DNA from: Gemmiger sp. An50
GTDB lineage: Bacteria; Bacillota; Clostridia; Oscillospirales; Ruminococcaceae
Assembly: GCF_002161595.1 (NCBI RefSeq)
Contig: NZ_NFID01000020.1
Location: forward strand, 1 to 64,000
Length of the DNA: 64,000 nucleotides
Direction of reading: 5' to 3'
Each line of letters begins with the position of its first letter. Within the stretch, counting starts at the first letter, position 1. The notes under the pieces were generated by a model, which saw only the letters and a program-made list of their open reading frames with translations, was not told where the DNA came from and did no database searches. Shown in pieces: positions 59,647 to 64,000 of this stretch. Position numbers and translations under genes: made by a program.

Positions 59647-59675
59647 TTTACTTCCCCGCACTTTATTTGTATAAT
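59647..59675 (+). promoter_or_regulatory. Promoter of azlCD
   Basis: TTTACT (59647-59652), 17 bp, TATAAT (59670-59675), 36 bp before the azlC ATG. Confidence 0.65.
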
Positions 59676-59710
59676 GTGATACAGCACTTTGTTTAAAGGG
59701 GGAACGCCCC

Positions 59711-60442
59711 ATGAAAGGGGAATACAAGGCAGGCCTTGCGGACGGGCTTGCCATCGGCATCGGTTATTTTTCGGTGAGCTTCACCTTCGGCATTCTGGCG
59801 GTGAAGGGCGGGCTTTCGGCGCTGACGGCCGGGCTCATCAGCCTGACCAACCTGACCAGCGCCGGGCAGTTCGCCGGGCTCACGGTGATCCTGGCCCACG
59901 GCTCGCTGGTGGAGCTGGCCCTCACCCAGCTGGTGATCAATCTGCGCTATGCGCTGATGAGCCTTTCGCTGAGCCAGCGGCTGGGTCCGGAGTTCACCAC
60001 CCGGCGGCGGATGACCATTGCCTTTGCCAACACGGATGAAATTTTCGCGGTGGCCATGGGACGCAAGGCCCCGCTGACCCCGGCTTACATGTACGGCCTT
60101 GCCACCCTGCCCATCCTGGGCTGGACCCTGGGCACGGTGAGCGGCGCGGTGGCCAGCGGTCTTTTGAACGCGGCGGTGCGCAGCGCGCTGGGCGTGGCGC
60201 TCTACAGCATGTTCGTGGCCATTGTGGTGCCGCCCATGCGCCAGCTGAAAAGCGTGCGCATCGTGGTGGCGGCGGCGGTCATCGTCAGCTGCCTGATCTC
60301 CTGGGTGCCGCTGCTGAAATTCATCTCCAGCGGCTTTGCCATCATTCTGAGTACGCTGGCGGCGGCCGCGCTGGGGGCCTGGCTGTTCCCGGTGGACCTG
60401 ACCGATGAAGAGCCCGCGGAGAAACAGGAGGCAAGCGCATGA
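59711..60442 (+). CDS. azlC: AzlC family branched-chain amino acid exporter, large subunit
   Basis: 243 residues with five or more membrane helices. GLADGLAIGIGYFSVSFTFG and SLTNLTSAGQFAGL, then NLRYALMSLSLSQR, are conserved AzlC blocks. With AzlD it exports branched-chain amino acids or analogues. It overlaps azlD by 4 bp. RBS AAAGGGGG. Confidence 0.93.
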   Translation: MKGEYKAGLADGLAIGIGYFSVSFTFGILAVKGGLSALTAGLISLTNLTSAGQFAGLTVILAHGSLVELALTQLVINLRYALMSLSLSQRLGPEFTTRRRMTIAFANTDEIFAVAMGRKAPLTPAYMYGLATLPILGWTLGTVSGAVASGLLNAAVRSALGVALYSMFVAIVVPPMRQLKSVRIVVAAAVIVSCLISWVPLLKFISSGFAIILSTLAAAALGAWLFPVDLTDEEPAEKQEASA

Positions 60443-60747
60443 GTCTGTTCTGGTATTTGCTGGTCATGGCGGGTGTGACCTATCTCATCCGCATGCTGCC
60501 GCTGACGCTGCTGCAAAAGAAGATCCAAAACCGGCGGCTGCGGTCCTTTTTGTTCTACGTGCCCTACGCCTGCCTGGCGGCCATGACCTTCCCGGCCATC
60601 CTCTCGGCCACCGAAAGCCCGATCAGCGCCTTTGCGGCCCTGGTGGTGGCGGTTGCTGTGGGCTTCGCCGGACGGGGCCTTGTCACGGTGGCCGCCTGCG
60701 CCTGCGTGACCGTCTTTGTGGTGGAGCGGCTGCTGGCACTATTATAA
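60439..60747 (+). CDS. azlD: AzlD family branched-chain amino acid exporter, small subunit
   Basis: 102 residues, three to four membrane helices. VTYLIRMLPLTLLQKKIQNR, then FVPYACLAAMTFPAI-type sequence (FYVPYACLAAMTFPAILSAT), matches AzlD. Translationally coupled to azlC (ATGA). Confidence 0.92.
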   Translation: MSLFWYLLVMAGVTYLIRMLPLTLLQKKIQNRRLRSFLFYVPYACLAAMTFPAILSATESPISAFAALVVAVAVGFAGRGLVTVAACACVTVFVVERLLALL

Positions 60748-60758
60748 TTGGATAAAAA

Positions 60759-60794
60759 GCGGACTGCATCGTTTCCGGTGCAGCCCGATTTTTT
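60759..60794 (+). terminator. Terminator of azlCD
   Basis: CGG-CTGCA / TGCAG-CCG stem followed by ATTTTTTG. Confidence 0.7.
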
Positions 60795-60913
60795 GCAGGT
60801 CAGGGGGCAAAATCCGCCGGTCAGTCAAACTCCCCTTTTCCCCGGCGGCCCGCTCCGCTATACTGAAAGCGGGAACAACCGCCGCAGCGCGGAACCGAAA
60901 GGAGGGCGCGCCC

Positions 60914-61207
60914 ATGCGCATCCAGCTGCACACCGACCCCTCGCTGGAGGAGACCGTGGTCACCGTGGCCTGCCCGGCACTGGACGATGCCACCGCCCGG
61001 CTGCTGCTCTTCACCGCCTGCCTGCTCCCCCTCTGGGCGGGGCTGATTCCCTTTCTGGGCATTCCCCTGACGGCGGGCTTTGCGGGCTTTGCCGCCCTGC
61101 TGCTGGCAGAGGGTGCGGTGCTGGCCTTGTATGAGCGGTTCAGCCGGGTGCGGGGCAGGCGCTACGACCGGCGGCTCCGGGAATACCAGGCCCGCCCCCG
61201 CCAATGA
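60914..61207 (+). CDS. Small protein joining a LytTR-type N-terminus to a DUF3021-like end
   Basis: 97 residues. The first ~31 (RIQLHTDPSLEETVVTVACP then ALDDATARLL) look like the opening of small LytTR DNA-binding regulators. The rest has two membrane helices and a basic tail ending RYDRRLREYQARPRQ, like the C-terminus of DUF3021 proteins, which usually follow LytTR genes. No LytTR DNA-binding region is left. An in-frame deletion across a former two-gene operon would explain it. RBS AAAGGAGGG is intact, so a protein may still be made. Confidence 0.55.
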   Translation: MRIQLHTDPSLEETVVTVACPALDDATARLLLFTACLLPLWAGLIPFLGIPLTAGFAGFAALLLAEGAVLALYERFSRVRGRRYDRRLREYQARPRQ

Positions 61208-61215
61208 CCGCAAAC

Positions 61216-61260
61216 AAAAAAACCGTGGAATCCGGAAAAGGACCGGCTCCACGGTTTTTT
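61216..61260. terminator. Bidirectional terminator
   Basis: AAAACCGTGGA-TCCGG / CCGG-TCCACGGTTTT with A and T runs, between convergent genes. Confidence 0.85.
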
Positions 61261-61273
61261 CTTTTTTAAAGTA

Positions 61274-61624
61274 TTACAGCAGCTTTGCCCACTCCTCAGC
61301 CTTGAAGCCGGGGAACACGCCCTTGTCGGTAATCAGAATCGGCCGCTTGACCAGCATGCCGTCGGTGGCCAGCAGGTCAAAAACCTCTGCGTCGGTCATG
61401 GCGGGCAGCTTGTCCTTCAGGCCCATGGACTTGTACAGCAGGCCGCTGGTGTTCACGAACTTTTTCACCGGCAGGCCGCTTTGGGCCTGCCAGGCAGCCA
61501 GCTCGGCGGCGGTGGGGTTTTCCTCTTTGATGGGGCGGGCGGTGTAGGCAGCGCCCTGCTCGTCCAGCCACTTTTTCGCCTTCTGGCAGGTGGTGCATTT
61601 GTCGTAGCAGATGAAGGTGGTCAT
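61274..61624 (-). CDS. ArsC/Spx-family thioredoxin-fold protein
   Basis: 116 residues. FICYDKCTTCQKAKKWLDEQ places Cys-9 and Cys-12 in a CxxC as in Spx/YusI-type and arsenate-reductase-like proteins; IKEENPTAAEL and VKRPILITDKGVFPGF complete the family pattern (the conserved RP turn). It could be a reductase or a Spx-like regulator; no ars genes are nearby. RBS AAAGGAGGAG. Confidence 0.87.
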   Translation of the reverse strand: MTTFICYDKCTTCQKAKKWLDEQGAAYTARPIKEENPTAAELAAWQAQSGLPVKKFVNTSGLLYKSMGLKDKLPAMTDAEVFDLLATDGMLVKRPILITDKGVFPGFKAEEWAKLL

Positions 61625-61644
61625 GGTATTCTCCTCCTTTTTGA

Positions 61645-62499
61645 TCAGAACAGGGGCTCTTCCTCCGGGGGCAGCTCCACTTCCTCTTCGAAGATGAACT
61701 TCTCCACCGCCAGGCCCACGCCGTCGTGGTCGTTGTCGGCGGTGACCCAGGTGGCCTCCTGCTTGACCTGGGGCACCGCGTTGCCCATGGCGATGCCCAC
61801 ACCCGCCAGCCGGATCATGGAAATATCGTTCCAGCCGTCGCCGCAGGCCATCAGGTTTTCCTCGGTCAGGCCCAGGATGGTCAGCAGCGCCCGCAGGCTC
61901 TGGGCCTTCTCCACGCCCAGAGGCATGATCTCCAGAAAGAACGGCATGCTCTTATAAATGGAGAGCTTGCCCGCGAACTTCTGCTGCATCCGCTCCTCCA
62001 CATGGACCATCCGGTCCGGCTCGGCGGTGACCAGCAGCTTGTTCACGTCGTAGTCGATGTAGCTGCCCAGGTCCTCCACCCGGGAGGCGGAGATGCGGTT
62101 GATGGTGCATTCGATCTGCACGTACTCATCGTCGGGGTGCTCGCTGACCACACCCTCGTCGTTGTAGCTCAGGGCCACCGCGCCCGCGGCACGGGCCTCG
62201 TCGCACACGGGCTTTACCAGCTCCAGCGGGAAGGCCTCCTGGGCCACCACCTTGCCGGTGGCGCAATCCAGAATGCAGCCGCCGTTGTAGCTCAGAATGT
62301 AGCCGCCCAGCTTTTCCAGCTCCAGCTGGCGGGCCAGGGGCCAGATGCCCACGGTGGGCCGGCCGCTGGCCAGCACGATGCGCACGCCCGCGGCGGCTGC
62401 CCGCTGCAGCGCCTCCAGGGTGCGGGGGCTGATCTCTTTTTTGGTATTGGTCAGGGTGCCGTCCAAATCCAGCGCCAGTACTTTGATAGTATCGTTCAT
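61645..62499 (-). CDS. Cof-type HAD-IIB family phosphatase
   Basis: 284 residues. VLALDLDGTLTNTKKEIS (motif I), RIVLASGRPTVGI (motif II), a IIB cap, and LMACGDGWNDISMIRLAGVG (motif IV). It ends with an acidic tail EEEVELPPEEEP. Substrate unknown. 20 bp before the ArsC-like gene on the same strand, so likely one transcript. Repeat copy I lies 64 bp upstream. Confidence 0.9.
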   Translation of the reverse strand: MNDTIKVLALDLDGTLTNTKKEISPRTLEALQRAAAAGVRIVLASGRPTVGIWPLARQLELEKLGGYILSYNGGCILDCATGKVVAQEAFPLELVKPVCDEARAAGAVALSYNDEGVVSEHPDDEYVQIECTINRISASRVEDLGSYIDYDVNKLLVTAEPDRMVHVEERMQQKFAGKLSIYKSMPFFLEIMPLGVEKAQSLRALLTILGLTEENLMACGDGWNDISMIRLAGVGIAMGNAVPQVKQEATWVTADNDHDGVGLAVEKFIFEEEVELPPEEEPLF

Positions 62500-62563
62500 G
62501 GCAGTATCTCCTGTTGGTTAAGGCGGCCCGCCGCCCGGGCGGCGGGGGCCGGGAAATGTCTTG

Positions 62564-62735
62564 GGCAATACCGCACAATTCACACCGAACGGTTCAGGCG
62601 GCGTATCACGCCAAAATTTTCTGCGATATTTTCCAAAAATGCTCGCCAATCCAACAAGGATTGGCTGCGCTTTTTGCTTCATATCACAAAAAATTTTCCG
62701 GCGCGCTCCACCACCTGGAATTGTGCGGTATTGCC
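62564..62735 (+). repeat. 172-bp inverted-repeat element, copy I
   Basis: Ends GGCAATACCGCACAATTC and GAATTGTGCGGTATTGCC, an 18-bp perfect terminal inverted repeat, the best preserved in the window. Central stem GCCAATCC-aacaa-GGATTGGC. In the divergent gap between the HAD gene and dsdA. The remaining 62736-62890 shows no gene. Confidence 0.9.
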
Positions 62736-62892
62736 CTCACTTTTCCCATTGTAGCGAAAAGAAGTGCGCTTGAAAAGCCTTTTTCCCCAATTTCCGGCCC
62801 CCGGTTCCCAAACTTTTGCCCGCCGGGGGCCGATTTTCTGTGCCATCTGCCCGCGCGGGAGCCAGCGGGCAAAATTTTTTTGCTCCGCCCCA

Positions 62893-62947
62893 TTGACATT
62901 TAACAACCGTTTATCTATAATGAACATAAAACTTAACAGCCGTTTAT
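62893..62947 (+). promoter_or_regulatory. dsdA promoter with two direct repeats
   Basis: TTGACA (62893-62898), 17 bp, TATAAT (62916-62921): perfect consensus. TTAACAACCGTTTAT (62900-62914) in the spacer recurs as TTAACAGCCGTTTAT (62933-62947), 33 bp on, each with an AAC-N4-GTT-like dyad. Likely sites for an unidentified repressor. Confidence 0.7.
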
Positions 62948-62977
62948 TATTATTGAACACCTACAGGAGAGACTCAT

Positions 62978-64000
62978 ATGATCGATGTACAGGCAGCCAT
63001 TGCCGCAAACCCCGCTCTGGACCGGGTGGCCCGTGCCGAAGAGACGGTCTGGATCAACCCGCTCCATCTGCCCGTGGAAGTGACCGACGGACTGTGCCAG
63101 CTGGTGGTACCGGACGAAGCCATTGACGACGCCGAGGCCCGGCTGGCCCGGTTTGCGCCCTTCATCCGCCGCCGCTTTCCGGAGACCGAGCCCACCGGCG
63201 GGCTGATCGAATCTCCCCTGGAGGACATTCCCCGCATGCAGCAGGCGCTGGAGCGGGAATATCACTGCACCATTCCCGGCCGTCTGATGCTCAAGATGGA
63301 CAGCCATCTGGCCATCGCGGGCTCGGTAAAGGCCCGGGGCGGCATCTACGAGGTGCTCAAGCACGCCGAGGACCTGGCCATCGCCGCGGGCAAACTGTCC
63401 CTCACCGACGATTACGCCAAGCTGGACAGCGAGGAGATGCGCGACTTCTTCCGTCAGTACACCGTGCAGGTGGGTTCCACCGGCAACCTGGGCATGTCGA
63501 TCGGCATCATGAGCGCGGCACTGGGCTTCCGGGTGAAGGTGCACATGTCCGCCGAGGCCAAGCAGTGGAAGAAGGACCTGCTGCGCAGCCACGGCGTGGA
63601 GGTACTGGAATACAGCGGCGACTATTCCAAGGCAGTGGCCGAGGGCCGCGCCAACTCGGAAAAGGACCCCATGAGCTATTTTGTGGACGATGAAAAATCC
63701 GTGGACCTGTTCCTGGGCTACGCAGTGGCGGCCCGCCGCCTGAAAAAGCAGCTGGACGCCCGGGGCATCGTGGTGGACGCGGAGCATCCCCTGATCGTTT
63801 ATCTGCCCACCGGCGTGGGCGGCGCGCCCGGCGGCATCACCTACGGGCTGAAGCGTCTGTTTAAAAATAATGTACACTGCTTTTTGGTGGAGCCCACCCT
63901 CTGCCCCTCGGTGCTGCTGGGCATCGCCACCAAGCAGTATGAGAAGGCCAATGTGCGCCACTTCGGTCTTTCCGGCCGCACCCACGCCGACGGTCTGGCC
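62978..64000 (+). CDS. dsdA: D-serine dehydratase (5' part; runs off the window)
   Basis: At least 341 residues, open at the right edge. [17 protein letters not shown], then the PLP-lysine block [20 protein letters not shown], the [13 protein letters not shown] phosphate-loop region and [19 protein letters not shown] are characteristic of DsdA. It converts D-serine to pyruvate and ammonia. ATG at 62978 behind CAGGAGA, after a perfect promoter. Confidence 0.93.
   Translation, partial: MIDVQAAIAANPALDRVARAEETVWINPLHLPVEVTDGLCQLVVPDEAIDDAEARLARFAPFIRRRFPETEPTGGLIESPLEDIPRMQQALEREYHCTIPGRLMLKMDSHLAIAGSVKARGGIYEVLKHAEDLAIAAGKLSLTDDYAKLDSEEMRDFFRQYTVQVGSTGNLGMSIGIMSAALGFRVKVHMSAEAKQWKKDLLRSHGVEVLEYSGDYSKAVAEGRANSEKDPMSYFVDDEKSVDLFLGYAVAARRLKKQLDARGIVVDAEHPLIVYLPTGVGGAPGGITYGLKRLFKNNVHCFLVEPTLCPSVLLGIATKQYEKANVRHFGLSGRTHADGLA

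Noticed and set aside
1-64000. tRNA genes
   Set aside because: I looked for T-loop (GGTTCRANYCC) plus acceptor pairing in the intergenic gaps and found none; a tRNAscan run would settle it.

Overview
The window is high-GC (roughly 60-65% by eye) but carries a Firmicutes-type gene set: BlaI/BlaR1-like pairs, XRE and PadR regulators, a CIRCE operator, a GlpP antiterminator, XpaC/TelA, a DUF896 protein, HisZ plus short HisG, rubrerythrin, and strong GGAGG ribosome sites. I infer an anaerobic gut clostridium of the Oscillospiraceae/Ruminococcaceae (Faecalibacterium-Gemmiger-Subdoligranulum type). The genus is an inference; no rRNA gene lies in the window.

Layout. 1-230: tandem promoters and leader reading leftward, probably into an rRNA operon outside the window. 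0.3-9.4 kb: a HAD phosphatase, then the complete ten-gene histidine operon hisZGDCBHAF-hisIE-hisK on the minus strand, mostly with overlapping stop/start codons. 9.4-10.2 kb: a small AT-rich cassette with a GNAT acetyltransferase between 21-22 bp inverted repeats; it appears to sit in the loop of the rubrerythrin terminator. 10.2-17.7 kb: rubrerythrin, a transposase remnant, a GGGtGRT protein with its Fe-S scaffold partner, an HPr-like small protein, an MFS transporter, hisS and a TraX-like protein. 17.8-22.4 kb: class I ribonucleotide reductase behind two NrdR-type boxes, with a foreign-looking EEP-fold gene between the two subunits. 22.4-29.4 kb: a glycerol / glycerol-3-phosphate operon with a leader terminator and the divergent glpP antiterminator gene. 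29.4-39.2 kb: a regulator-rich stretch (four XRE, one PadR, one N-terminally short TetR), hsp20 and a large chitobiase-C-terminal-domain protein. 39.2-47.2 kb: icd, an aminotransferase, a cation diffusion facilitator, a DUF896 protein, a candidate structured RNA, queH, an orphan phage-type replication protein and a ferredoxin-type aldo-keto reductase. 47.3-58.1 kb: a duplicated BlaR1-like M56 peptidase pair with BlaI (one copy frameshifted), then a TPM/TPM/LemA/TelA/XpaC envelope-stress operon. 58.2-64 kb: a DNA glycosylase, two Cof-type HAD phosphatases, azlCD, a LytTR/DUF3021 fusion remnant, an ArsC/Spx-like protein and the 5' part of dsdA.

The most unusual feature is a dispersed, nearly palindromic repeat of very constant length (172 bp in full copies) with GGCAAYACCGCACAATTC-type inverted ends. 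I count eight full-length copies and four internally deleted ones (95, 72, 46 and 32 bp). They occupy gene-proximal gaps: before rubrerythrin, hisS, hsp20 and an aminotransferase, as a tandem pair in the glp leader, between the duplicated M56 genes, and elsewhere. They look like a non-autonomous mobile element (MITE) that folds into one long hairpin. In several places they lie between a promoter or operator and its gene.
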